Assembly: GCA_949825065.1 (NCBI GenBank)
Contig: OX463856.1
Coordinates: 13,081,238-13,145,237, forward strand
From: Odontocerum albicorne
Lineage: Eukaryota > Arthropoda > Insecta > Trichoptera > Odontoceridae
Reading direction: 5' to 3'
DNA length: 64,000 nt
Part shown: one piece after another, positions 32,967 to 43,779 of the stretch
Position numbering within the stretch: position 1 is the stretch's first letter
Layout of the letters: each line of letters starts with the position of its first letter
Program-made: the position numbers and the translations under genes
Notes under the pieces: generated by a model
Databases searched by the model: none
What the model saw: the letters and a program-made list of their open reading frames with translations, nothing else
Told to the model about the DNA's origin: nothing

Positions 32967-33107
32967 GATGTGTGAGGAGTTGAATTTCGCAAGATGTTTC
33001 CAGTTGTAGTTGAGTGTCAGATTGATGAGAGCGTGCAACGGAGTTTTGTTTTTGTGAAATCAAAAATCGGAAAGAAGTATCGATTTATTTTTCTCATGCT
33101 AAATATC

Positions 33108-33265
33108 CTCAGTGAGATACAGGCAAAAGCCTAGTTTACTGGGGATACGACAAATGAAAGGCAACAAACCCAGATCCATTAAAATTGTATGTCCAAATCC
33201 AATTATCTGTGGTTTTTCTCAAATTGTGTATATTTCTTGTCATGTGTAATAATAAATAAATAAAT
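33108..33265 (+). repeat. Rep-X dispersed repeat, copy 2
   Basis: Best-preserved copy: cctcagtgagatacaggcaa, agcctagtttactggggata and acgacaaatgaaaggcaaca, ending in aataaataaataaata. The simple-sequence 3' tail suggests retroposition. See 5571-5760 and 40040-40110. Confidence 0.7.
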
Positions 33266-33782
33266 ACAGACGACTTATTAGGGCACTCGAAAAACGTCAG
33301 CGGAGGCACCTCATGCAAATAATGAAGATTCATTAATAACATAGAGCATCAAATGATGATGTTTCAATACGAGCAAATTGCACATGCCTAAGTTCAGACT
33401 CCAAGGAAAGTCACGATGAGTAGCGTAAGATATATAAGGACGTACTGCATGAGACGCTAACAAATATTAATGATCATCACAACTGGAAGCAAACAGTAAC
33501 AGATAGGAACAAATGGCGTGGAACTGTTGTTAGTTATCAGGGACCTTATAGAAAAAGAAGAACCAGACAAGCTGCAAATACTGAAGCTATTTACGCTATG
33601 TGGAACAGGGTATCCTTTATCACATATTGGCTTCCAAGTCATCTCCAGTCAAATACCTTAATTCTCCACGTTTATCAAGGTCAAGGTTAGTGGCCATTCA
33701 TTAATTCACGATTTAAATTTCGACTCTTTTAAGATAAGCATTCGTGGTATAACATATTAATTTATTGCAGATGTTGCAAAGC
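33266..33782. other. unassigned spacer
   Basis: No repeat or gene identified. Short frames lack recognisable motifs. Confidence 0.35.
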
Positions 33783-34350
33783 ACAAAATTTTATAAAAAC
33801 GTTATGTACGTATAAAAATAAGTATAAAATATGGTACTCCTATCGCAAGATAAAACCTTACCGATGACGACCGTCTTATACTAAAACAATACCGTGTGTA
33901 TCATGGTCTGAATAAAGATGAAAATAAAATTTTATAAATACGTTATGTACGTATTAAAATAAGTACAAAATATGGTACTCCTATCGCAAGATAAAACCTT
34001 ACCGATGACGACCGTCTTATACTAAAACAATACCGTGTGTATCATGGTCTGAATAAAGATGAAAATAAAATTTTATAAATACGTTATGTACGTATAAAAA
34101 TAAGTATAAAATATGGTACTCCTATCGCAAGATAAAACCTTACCGATGACGACCGTCTTATACTAAAACAATACCGTGTGTATCATGGTCTGAATAAGGA
34201 TGAAAATAAAATTTTATAAATACGTCATGTACGTATAAAAATAAGTATAAAATATGGTACTCCTATCGCAAAATAAAACCTTACTGATGACGACCGTCTT
34301 ATACTAAAACAATACCGTGTGTATCATGGTCTGAATAAAGATGAAAATAA
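33783..34350. repeat. 141-bp tandem repeat, 4 copies
   Basis: The marker atggtactcctatcgc recurs at 33831, 33972, 34113 and 34254, exactly 141 bases apart. Other fixed strings are cttaccgatgacgaccgtc and ccgtgtgtatcatggtctg. Copies differ at only a few positions, so the expansion is recent. No coding potential is retained across units. Confidence 0.95.
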
Positions 34351-34525
34351 ATTTGAAATGGCAACAAAGTGATTCATATCAAAATAACTTAATGCAATGT
34401 TTCGTAATTGTTTAGCTTTGAAGCATAAAATAATGGATACAGATTCTAATGATGAGCGTGCAATGAAAGTTCGCTCAGAAATAAATAAATAAAACAATTC
34501 ACAGATTCCGAGTGTTTTACATTAA

Positions 34526-35116
34526 CCTTTATCTTCCTGCGCTAAAAAATCCGCGCGTTCCGGTGCTGTGTATTCAATACACATCAAAACACATATAAAA
34601 ATGAGCGATTTAAAATCGGAAAAATAATAATATTCATAGCCAATCGCTTAAATATAATTAAATTTGAAGTCAAAAGCGATAATAATTGAAATATAATTGC
34701 TGAAAACATGAAAAAAAAAACATCGGCCGATGTTAACAAAACGGGCAAAGCGACCACCTCAAATGGATGCCCAAAAGCTACTGAAGCGAGAGAAGCGAGT
34801 GAACTGAGATTCTATTTCTTGCGTTCTCATATACCGAAAGTGAGACGTGAATAGCGTCGCTTCCTCACATGAACATACCTACGTCGCACACTGGCACACG
34901 TTTGTTTGTATTAGTGAATTTATTCCCGATTTTCACAAAATATCTTTGATGTGGCCGATAAGTGCTAATTATTATTTATATTATTTTTTTCATTTAATGC
35001 GTAAATGTATTGCGGAGGAATACCTAAAATCTTTACCCAGTATTTATTATATCTATAGAGATATTAAAGTTTTTATAAGCAATGTGTACTAGTTACACAT
35101 CACAGGGAAGGAAGGG
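34526..35116 (+). mobile_element. piggyBac-type MITE, copy 2 (591 bp)
   Basis: TTAA at 34522-34525 and 35117-35120. Terminal sequences CCTTTATCTTCCTGCG and, on the other strand, CCCTTCCTTCCCTGTG form a short imperfect inverted repeat. Alignable over its whole length to the reverse complement of copy 1. The 81-codon frame 34847-35092 is not preserved in copy 1 and is unlikely to be real. Confidence 0.85.
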
Positions 35117-35239
35117 TTAACCACAATAATCGGAGTATTTCAACTGTTTTTATATATTTTCAACAAGTATTTTCCCGCATATGGCGTATGCTTATAGTAT
35201 CACGTGCGGTAGTATTTTCAACATGTAAGATGACATGTG

Positions 35240-35860
35240 TAGATACATACCATCATACCAAAATGCCGTTTCCTTATTGAGGTAGTCAGAAAGGAGAGAA
35301 CACTAAACTTTTCTGTTACAGCATACTTATTTCACCCATACACCTTCCTTCTTTCAAAATATCGTACATTTGATCCCACAATACTTTCAGTGGTCTTCCT
35401 CTACCATGCCTTCCGTTCACGTTTACACTGGACATTTATTTTATTAATCTTGATTTAATCATTCGTTCCACGTGCCTAAACCCTCTCAGAGTGGTATTCT
35501 TCATCTTGCTCAACACATCAGCCTTAAGTTCACATTTATTCTTAAACACTGCACTTCATATTTTTTAATACACTATCACCCCATGTATTTATCAGAATTC
35601 ACGCATTTCTACTGCATATATTTGGTTCCTATTTATAATTTTCCAAGTCCACGTTTCACTTCCATATATCAAAGTTGGCACCAAAATACTGTCGTGGACT
35701 AACATCTTGACAGATTTTCGTACTGTCCAGTTCAAGTATGTTAATTTTAGCGTTTCGTAGACCTAGTTTTATATCACTACACGCCGTTCAATATCCTTCG
35801 TAACTCATCCATTCTAATCCTTATTTACTCACCCATATATCGTGTTAACTTTTTTCTTCG
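35240..35860 (-). pseudogene. LINE-A 3' end, minus strand
   Basis: Starts with acataccatcat, the complement of the LINE-A terminus, then ttgaggtagtcagaaagg. Landmarks are ggtcttcctctaccatgcc (GRGRPR), cattcgttccacgtgcc (HVERMN) and cttgctcaacacatcag. The pattern extends to about 35860 (ccatatatcaaagttggcac, the L.Y..E.W block). It keeps the longest LINE-A C-terminus in the window but has no intact frame. Confidence 0.65.
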
Positions 35861-36464
35861 TACGTTTCTATAACCATGACTTTAGATTTTGCAACATTCA
35901 TTTTCAGATATTTATTTTTACATCTACGATGATGAACTATGCAATACTAGCCTACACTGTTTATTTCATACCCAAATGCTTAATAACCCGGGCCAACGAT
36001 AATATTGTCTCTCATCTACAATATTTTACGTGTCCGGGTCATAATTTCGATTATATTGAGGTGTCATATACGAATGAATGAATGCGTTAGGAAGCCAAAC
36101 CAGATCTCGGTGCTAGAATCATTTTGAACACCCTGTTTTGAAACCAAAACAGTTTGGTTTTCTCCTTCAAAAATGTTTCAATGATTCTGGTCTATGGGTT
36201 ACGACTGACTATAAAATGGTGCTGTAAAGTCTTAGTTTGTTTGTAAACACCAGGTTCCGTTTCAGAAACTTCTCTAAGGGTATTCTCGCTCACGACGCTT
36301 TTACAAGCGGTTCATTATTTCTTCATTTCATATTTACAAACGACTATAGCGAATAAGATTTCTTTATTAGCTTCATAAAAGAAGTGTGCGGGAAATAAAT
36401 TTCCGTTAGAAATAAAATATTTTTAGAACTTTGGGGTAGATTCACAAATGATAATTACCTCCGG
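35861..36464. other. unassigned spacer
   Basis: Short frames only. 36130-36175 contains a small inverted match (accctgttttgaaac / gtttggttttctcc) that is too weak to call. Confidence 0.35.
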
Positions 36465-36650
36465 TGGAACTTGTGACCTAGTTGATAGAAACTTGTCTTC
36501 CAATTCGAAGATTGCGAGTTCGATTATCGTTGATACCCGCATATTTAAAATAAGGATCTCAGTCTAGTTTTGATTTCAATGTTGGAAAAAAAATACTTTC
36601 TGGTTGGCTTGAAGAAATTGTTATATAACAATAAACCTACCAGGTTGTAC
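36465..36650 (+). mobile_element. SINE-1 copy, plus strand
   Basis: A-box region acttgtgacctagttgatag, B box gcgagttcgattatcg, then ttctggttggcttgaag and the tail stem-loop attgttatataacaat followed by aaacctaccaggttgtac. The stem differs in sequence from Rep-Z (ttgcc/ggcaa) but still pairs. Confidence 0.75.
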
Positions 36651-36744
36651 TTTTTCAATTATATTCAAAGGGAAATTTTATATAGCGCCTTTTAGAGAGC
36701 AAACTCTCCTCAACGGTGCCTCAACTCGGATTTTACAAAAAAAA

Positions 36745-36945
36745 AATCCCATTCATCAGCTATAGCAGCGTCTGTATACGCCAATCTCTCACAACTAACC
36801 AGAAATAGCCGCCGTAAGGGAAAACCAGACTGAAAACTTTTTTTTTAATATCTGAGTTTCAGCGGGAATCAAACCCGGAACCTCAGTTTTGGAATACAGG
36901 TAGGTATTTACCAACAGGCCATAGAGGTTGTCAAACACTTTATAT
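36745..36945 (-). mobile_element. SINE-1 copy, minus strand, next to the head array
   Basis: On the minus strand: gacaacctctatggcctgtt (A box), then ggttccgggtttgattcccg (B box) and the tail with tttctggttagttgtgagag. Its 5' flank (atataaagtgtttgacaacc) is the sequence amplified in the array to the right. Confidence 0.8.
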
Positions 36946-37890
36946 AATTAAAGAGTACTAATATATAATAGAATATAACGGAAGATTATATTAAAAGACA
37001 GGCACCTTATCAACTAGGTCAAGATGGTCGTCAAATGTTTTATACTTTACATAATGGAAGAGTATTGTTATATAATAGTAAATAATGGAACAACATTATA
37101 CAATACAGGCATCTCACCAACTAGGCTACGATGATCGTCCAATGCTTTATACTTTATACAATATTGTATAATTGAAGAGTACTATTATATAATGGTGTGT
37201 AATGGAAGAGTATAATAGAAGACAGGTACCTCACTAACAAGGCTATGAAGGTAGTCAAATACGTTATATAATGGAAGAGTACTTATATGTTATAGTATTA
37301 TATATAATGGGAGAGTATAATAGAAGACAGGCACCTTACCAACTAGGCCACAATGGTCGTCCAATGCTTTTTATTTTATATAATGGAAGAGTACTATTAT
37401 ATAATGGAAGAGTATAATAGAAGACAGGTACCTCACCAACAAGGCTATGAAAGTCGTCAAATACTTTATATATTGGAAGAGTACTTATATATTATAGTAT
37501 TATATATAATGGGAGAGTATAATAGAAGACAGGCACCTTACCAACTAGGCCACGATGGTCGTCCAATGATTTATACTTTATATAATGGAAGAGTACTATT
37601 ATATAATGGTGTGTAATGGAAGAGTATAATAGAAGACAGGTACCTCACCAACAAGGCTATGAAGGTAGTCAAATACGTTATATAATGGAAGAGTACTTAT
37701 ATGTTATAGTATTATATATAATGGGAGAGTATAATAGAAGACAAGCACCTTACCAACTAGGCCACGATGGTCGTCCACAATGCTTTATACTTTATATAAT
37801 GGAAGAGTACTAATATAAAATGGAAGAGCATAATAGAAGACATGTACCTTACCAACTAGGCCACAAGGGTTGACGAATGCTTTATACTTT
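36925..37890 (-). repeat. tandem array of SINE-1 heads, about 10 copies
   Basis: Each unit (about 100-110 bp) carries, on the minus strand, the SINE head gacgaccatcgtggcctagttgg with the A box and about 12 bases after it, then AT-rich flank (tataatggaagagtac). The B box and tail are never included. Two unit types alternate (aggccacgatggtcgtcc and aggctatgaaggtagtc), forming a dimeric repeat of about 210 bp. Heads occur near 36911, 37013, 37116, 37231, 37339, 37436, 37541, 37646, 37751 and 37851. Confidence 0.85.
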
Positions 37891-38100
37891 ATATAATGAC
37901 GACCTCCATGTCCTAGTTGATAAGACGGCTGTCTCCCGACTCAGAGGTTGCGGGTTGAAATCCCGCTGGGACATAGATAAAAAAAAAGATTCATCATGAG
38001 GCCTCTTTTACATATTTCTGGCTGGTTGAAAGATATCGCCATATGGAAATAAATCTGCCAGGTTGTACTGTATACAACGAAAGTGTAATACAATACAAGA
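37890..38100 (+). mobile_element. SINE-1 copy, plus strand, at the right edge of the array
   Basis: Complete head gacgacctccatgtcctagt, B box gttgcgggttgaaatcccgc, body with tttctggctggttgaaag, and tail atctgccaggttgtactgta then tacaacgaaagtgtaataca. It lies in the opposite orientation to the array units. Confidence 0.8.
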
Positions 38101-38276
38101 GTCCTACAGTAAAAAGTTAACTTTGTTTTTTGTAAAAATATGAATATTGACGTAATAACGAGTGATCGTTATTAAAAAAAAACCTTTTCGGAACAATAAA
38201 GTGTGAACCTAAAGTCAACTTAGTTTAATCCAGCTCATATATTTTGAATAAAATCAATATGGTAGAAATGCACTTT

Positions 38277-38665
38277 GAAACTTCAAACAGCAGAAATGCG
38301 AATGCTTAGGTGGTCCGCGGGAGTATTACTAAAATATAAAATTAAGAGCTCACGCATTCGTGGTAGCCTGGGGGTCACTGACATAAATAGTAAGCGGGAA
38401 GAGCGACAGCTGAGATGGTACGGGCACATAAGACGGAGACCATCAAACCATACTGTAAATGACCATGCAGGCAATGTCTGTGGATCTAGCCGTCCAGAGG
38501 AAGACCAAATAACTCCTGGGTGACTCAATGCTCCAAAATCCTCTAGAGAAACGGCCTAGATGAAAGCGACACCCAGAACCGAAGAATATACAGCCTGAGA
38601 ACGAGAAGAGCCGACCCCAACAGCCTACCTAGGCAATGAGTAGGAGTGCCAGGAAGAAGAAGAAA
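38277..38665 (+). mobile_element. LINE-B copy 2, 5'-truncated, perfect 15-bp TSD
   Basis: 389 bp flanked by GTAGAAATGCACTTT at 38262-38276 and 38666-38680. The body reads EMRMLRWSAGVLLKYKIKSS, RIRGSLGVTDINSKREERQL then RWYGHIRRR, then loses frame. It ends ggaagaagaagaaa. It lacks everything upstream of the ORF2 C-terminus. Confidence 0.92.
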
Positions 38666-38680
38666 GTAGAAATGCACTTT

Positions 38681-39140
38681 ATTAATCCAAGAGAGTAGCG
38701 CGAAAGAGGTTTCTTACTGGCATACTTCCGTATACTACTGTCAGTTTTTATTACTTTTATTCTAAACGTTCCATCATGAACACAGGCATGCCTTAAAAGT
38801 TCTTCAAGCTGTACCTTAACCAGCTCCCAGGCGATCTTACAATTACAGTAGTTTATTTTAAAGCCGCTTGGGGATGAACAGAGGTGTAGGAGAGACTGTA
38901 AGGAAGGCACATAATTGAGTCTTATTTGTGAATATTAACTCTTACAGAATACCAAAAACACTACCTGAAAAGGGTAGAGGTTATTTTTTTTCTTGACCTC
39001 ACAGGTTTAATTTAACAACCATCTAATAAATAAATGAAATGTTAAGAATAATTAAAAGGAATGAAAAAGTGTTAAAGAGAAAGTAAAAGAAGTTTGGGAT
39101 GAAGAAATTAATAACGAAACAATATCAAAACATATCTTTA
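38681..39140. other. unassigned spacer
   Basis: A 93-codon minus frame at 38629-38910 overlaps the LINE-B tail and has no known domain. Confidence 0.35.
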
Positions 39141-39150
39141 ATGAGAATTA

Positions 39151-39649
39151 TTCTTCTTCCTAGTGTCATGTCAGTCCCCCCAACATTGAATATCACTTGA
39201 AATATCTTTGTCCCCGGCAGCCTGAAAAAGATCTCCAACGCCCCTTATGCCAGTCCAATCACGTATATTGCGGAGCCAGGAGGTTTGCCTCCTGCCAACA
39301 CCTCTTCGACCCTCTATTTTGCCTTGGATTATCAGGTGCAGTAATTTGTACTTTGCTCCTTTAAGTGCATGTCCCAAATAGGACACCTTTCGGGTTTTAA
39401 TATTAGTCAGCAACTCTATTAACTTTGGCTCTTTGAAGAACCCTTGTGTTGCTGACCATATCCGTCCAGGGTAACCGTTGCATTCTCCGGTGCATCCACA
39501 TTTCGAATGCTTCCAGTCGTTTCATATTCCCAACTTTGAGTGTCCATGATTCCACTCAATGTAGTTACACTGACCAAAGTATTAAGATGATCATTCACCT
39601 CTCTTCGGCCTTCTATTCTGCCTTGGATGATCAGGTGCAGTAATTTGTG
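39151..39649 (-). mobile_element. LINE-C copy 2 with 10-bp TSD and a duplicated 5' piece
   Basis: ATGAGAATTA at 39141-39150 and 39650-39659 flanks the insertion. On the minus strand it reads MLTNIKTRKVSYLGHALKGA then KYKLLHLIIQGKIEGRRGVG and SWLRNIRDWTGIRGV. Its 5' end (39596-39648) repeats the segment 39300-39352 in the same orientation with several base differences, as if the RT jumped from one LINE-C RNA to another. It starts with the family's ttcttcttcc 3' tract. Confidence 0.8.
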
Positions 39650-39659
39650 ATGAGAATTA

Positions 39660-40039
39660 GTGAGTCAAATAAAGGAAAAAGAGAATTTAAATATGATTAA
39701 CTTCTACAATATTTTTTTCAATTTGTATGGTGCATTTCAACATATTCCAATCCAGGTGATTCGGATATAATAAAGAACGTGACCTGGAGCCAGTTAATGT
39801 TTGGCTACAGTAATGGAGCCATAAGGTTTAAACCACTAGAGTACGTAAAGAGTTCACAGTTTGTCAATGCAAATGTTGGCAACATAATTGCACTTGAACA
39901 GGCAACACTCACACATTCAATTGAAGTGTACGAATTGTTAGATTTTTTCTTAACTTGAAATTTTTTGAATTTAATAAATATTGTTTTTCTTAAAAAACCA
40001 ACAGGTAATTCAATCTTGACGCACATTTTTTTATGAATC
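39660..40039. other. unassigned spacer
   Basis: The upstream part of the minus-strand Rep-X copy may extend into it. No gene recognised. Confidence 0.35.
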
Positions 40040-40110
40040 TGAGTTTATTGCCTTCATTTGTCGTGTCCCCGGTAAATAAGGCTTTTGTCTATTTCTAACT
40101 GAGGACGTAT
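40040..40110 (-). repeat. Rep-X dispersed repeat, copy 3
   Basis: Reverse complement reads acaaaagccttatttaccgg then ggacacgacaaatgaaggca, matching the other two copies. It is truncated on both sides. Confidence 0.6.
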
Positions 40111-40329
40111 TAATGATTATAATAGGTCAATTTACACAAGTAAAGCACCGTTTCAAGAGCAGACTCTCCTTAAGGGCACTTAAACTCGGGGTTTAACCCC
40201 ACTATTATTGACAGATGAAAAAAAAATATGTTGAGGTAAACGATAGAAAGGAATTAGATTAGGAACTTTCCTGCATTAACTGTTCATTGTTACCAAACGA
40301 ACTATATTACCAGGCTAGTACATTTTTCT

Positions 40330-40420
40330 TTTTTTTTTGTTGGATACCATCAAGAATCAAACCCAAAACCTATGTTTGGAAGTCAAGCGTCTTACTAACT
40401 TGGCCACAGAAATTATTTCA
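40330..40420 (-). mobile_element. SINE-1 head fragment, minus strand
   Basis: Minus strand has tgtggccaagttagtaagac (A box), cttgacttccaaacat and ggttttgggtttgattctt (B box). The tail is not recognisable. Confidence 0.55.
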
Positions 40421-41809
40421 ATAACATCCTACGATAAATATACAATACAGTTTTTCAACATTATTAAATAATAAAATAAGTTTTTTTACCGTTCTGTGTC
40501 TACCGAGCGGTATGCAATATTAAATCAGTTCAATTATTCGAAGTTTCTTCTCCCATTCTCTCCTTCCATTCCGTCCGCAATAAACTTGCGGTTATAATTT
40601 GCAACACTGGCATTGGTACTTGTACCTTAATAAAATACACTTGATTAAGAAGTTACACAAAGGTGAACCGGAAACCTTCAATAAATTTACAAATACTTTC
40701 GCGAGAGTTAAATATTTAAAAAACTTCCAAAGGGTTGGCTCATCGCTCCAGTGGTTTAAAAGAGGTTTATCAAAGGGTAGAAATATATAGATTTATCCCT
40801 TTGTAAACCCTTATTCTCGACTGTCAAACAGACAAAGTTTAAACAATGTTTTACTCGTAAACCTTACGACGAAGTTTCCCAAAGTGTTTGCATTTATAAA
40901 TAACTGACTTTGTAACATGTATATATATATATAAAATAAAGACTAATTAGTTTTTGTTGAAGGTTCAACTTTTAAGTTAATGTTAAAGAAAAGAAAAAAA
41001 AACAAAAGGCATATCCTGGTTAAATTAAAATAGCCCACAACAAGGAAAGTTTAGACAAAGGTACACGAAAGTCGTGAACAGGGATTTATAACTTCACAAG
41101 AAAAAATACACAAAAAACACTCAATTTATGGGTCAGAGAAGTTACCTTGCGTCTACAGTTAGAAGCGGGTAGATTTGTGAAACTTCAGAACTTATTCTTT
41201 AAGAAAGTGGTGACTGTAGATAGAAATAATTGCTTTATATTGACTATTAAATTTAGCTCTTGAATATTTTGAAGTCTCGTTACATTTTGAAACGTGAAAA
41301 GTTTGATTTCAAATTTTCCAAAAACCAATTTCATGGATTTGTTTCATTATATGAGTAATAGAAGAATCAAATATTATATTTTGTATTTATTACTGAATAA
41401 TAATGATAGATTTATTTCTACTAGTTATAAAAATGTTTAATGTTTCTGATGTTCATTTTTCTAAAGGATAAAATATATATCATAGTTTATTTTGAAATGA
41501 AACATAAATTGAATACGAAAAACGGTAAAAATATTGCTCGAAAAAGAAGGGTCCCAGTTTGGTAAAAAGAGTTCGTAAGGCAAGCACTGTCATGCATAGA
41601 CCTATCGTTGAATCTTCATGTTTACCTAACATTTGTGACAACCAACGAGTTACATATCTACTCTAGTGATTCTAATGCCCAATTACTCGATGAATAGTGT
41701 CAAATATAATACTATCTCCTGATTTCTTCATTGCGTGGTCAATGCTGAGCGTTGTGGTATTTCGCTGTGTCTTTAACTCGGTGAACCGCCTGTCTTTATC
41801 TTTCACGGT
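40421..41809. other. unassigned AT-rich region
   Basis: About 1.4 kb with only short frames (longest 63 codons at 40599-40790, no known domain) and a short (AT)n at 40919-40932. I see no repeat family. Confidence 0.4.
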
Positions 41810-42480
41810 CTTAGGTCAGGTTAAATGCAGCACCTAAAAAGGTTTCTACTAACTTTTTTTATTTGATCCGTTCATCTGAACCTTCCTCTTGCTCGCCTTT
41901 CATCTACTTGTCCCGCGATCAGTAGCCTTCAGACTTCCATAACTCGTTCTAGCAACATTTCCAAAGTACTTTAGGTTTCTTTTTCTGCATGTTGTCGAAA
42001 GTTCTTCAATGGTCTCCTAATCTTGGATGATATAAAACTTGGTGCATCTTATGATCCTTAGAATACGGAGTATTCCCCTCCAGCAATACATCTAGAAGAC
42101 ATATATCATGTTTATTTCATTCCGTCTCATCGCCCATGTTTCCGTTCTATACAGTGCTATGGAGAATACAAGAGACATCTTTATTCTTCTGAGTAGTTAT
42201 AGATCGACTAGAAAATATTTTTGTGAGACTTATCATATCTGATCTGGTATTCGAATTCGTTTTCGGAACTCTGTTTTACATCTTCCATCTCTTTAAATAA
42301 GAGTACCAAGGTAGACAAACTCGTTGACCTTTTCGTAATCCCTTAGCGACACACATATTAACAGTCTCAAATCGGTCGACGATAAGGATCTTTGTTTCAT
42401 ATTTGTTTATTTTAAGTCTTAGTTGGTGATTCTATTTCAACTTTATGAAGGAGTTCAGACATAACGTCGATACTTAAAAT
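41810..42480 (-). pseudogene. LINE ORF2 post-RT remnant, minus strand
   Basis: Reading leftwards, landmarks of an RTE-like LINE appear in order across shifting frames: a block around the 42290-42330 'LV..YLGTL' position, a KNKDVSCILHSTV segment near 42170, a RR.E...YV segment near 42110 and QKKKPKVLW near 41980. This matches the C-terminal half of proteins such as those in LINE-C. No frame is longer than a few dozen codons. Confidence 0.45.
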
Positions 42481-42604
42481 GTTTACATCACTAGTTGGAA
42501 TATATTGAGCGTACACTAGGAATTAAAGAAACAAGTAAAAAAATGACTCCAAGGTGCCAACAAACAGAATAAAAATAAAATAATAACATGTACCAAGATG
42601 AAAT

Positions 42605-42760
42605 TCATACAATGTAGATGACTTCCGTGACCTAGTTTCTAAGACACCTGTCTTCCGACCAAGAGGTTACGGGTTCGATTGCCGTTAGTACCTATTTATT
42701 ATAAAAAGTGTATCAGTTTGGTTCACACTTTAGACGTGTTTAACATTTTCTAAGTGATTC
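42605..42760 (+). mobile_element. SINE-1 copy, plus strand
   Basis: Head gatgacttccgtgacctagt, then gacacctgtcttccgaccaa and B box cgggttcgattgccg. The downstream half (gtttggttcacactttag) departs from the other copies. Confidence 0.7.
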
Positions 42761-43069
42761 TAAGGTTTATACATGTCAATTTTGTATAAAATTAAAGCGT
42801 TATTCAATAAAGTACAAAAAAGAATACTTTGAAAAATTCTGGAATAAATACGAACCACTGTTCAGTGCATAGTTTGTTTACCTATGGATCCCCACTCGCA
42901 ATTGCGTCGGTTGGCATTTTTGATAGGTCGAGAAAGATTTTCAAGAATACCAAAATGTTTTGCATAGTAACATATGCATACCTATACCAATGAGCGAACT
43001 TTTACGTTTTCAAAGTCAAGGTTTACATTAAAAAGATTTAATGTTCTTACCAATATTAGTTATACATAT

Positions 43070-43428
43070 CTTCTCCCTGGCTCCATCCCAACTCATTGTC
43101 TGCGAAGACTGTTGGGGTCAGCTCTCCTCGTCCTCAGGTTGTATGCTCTTCTGTTCCGGACTACGTCCCCCAGACCGTGCCTCTGCATCAGGTTATCTTT
43201 TTGCACCACCCATGAATTTTTTGGTCTTTCTCTGGTTGTTATTCGAGGCAGATCCATGGAGATTTCCTGGTTCACAATGTGATCGGGTGCTCTGCGTCCA
43301 ACGTGTCCATACCTTCTCAATTGCCTATCCTTCATGTTACTGTTGATGTCTGTAACACCTAGGGTTCCACGAATGCGTGAGCTTTTTATTTTGTCTCTTA
43401 GGGACACACCAGCTGACTTATGAGTGAT
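43070..43428 (-). mobile_element. LINE-B copy 3, 5'-truncated, 13-bp TSD
   Basis: 359 bp on the minus strand flanked by tagttatacatat (43057-43069) and tagctatacatat (43429-43441), one mismatch. It reads MSLRDKIKSSRIRGTLGVTD, QLRRYGHVGRRAPDHIVNQE then RPKNSW and RTRRADPNSLRRQ, close to copy 1. The YGHV block has RR where copy 1 has RW. Confidence 0.88.
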
Positions 43429-43441
43429 TAGCTATACATAT

Positions 43442-43779
43442 ATACACTTAATTTATTTATATAAACTTAATTTAATTGTTATTTGTACGTGTTATTGAAT
43501 TAATCTTACCTGATCCAAAAAAAAATGACACCAAAAGTAATACCCTGATTTGGTTGATGAGTCAAAAATGTTAAGAATCACTGATTACTGGGTAAACAGT
43601 GCGACTTGTAACAAAACGAAACAACTTGATTTCCAATCAAATTGATTTTCGTGGTTGAATTCCCTACCTCAAGTTGTTTAACTTACTATACTCATACAAT
43701 TTCTATTTATATTACATTCCCTTCAATTATAAATTATTTCGGTATATTATACGAGAAATACATTTTGCCTATGTAGGGT
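43442..43779. other. unassigned spacer
   Basis: AT-rich, with no gene or repeat recognised. Confidence 0.4.

Noticed and set aside
37353..37813. Repetitive protein with RRQ(A/V)P motifs
   Set aside because: It is the translation of the SINE-head array; units vary in length so the frame is not maintained.
36925..37890. CRISPR array
   Set aside because: Repeats are long, AT-rich, carry a SINE head, and lack unique spacers; the context is eukaryotic transposon DNA.
37890..37990. Functional tRNA gene
   Set aside because: A and B boxes are present, but the region lacks a cloverleaf with matching acceptor stem and is followed by a SINE body; many mutated copies exist.
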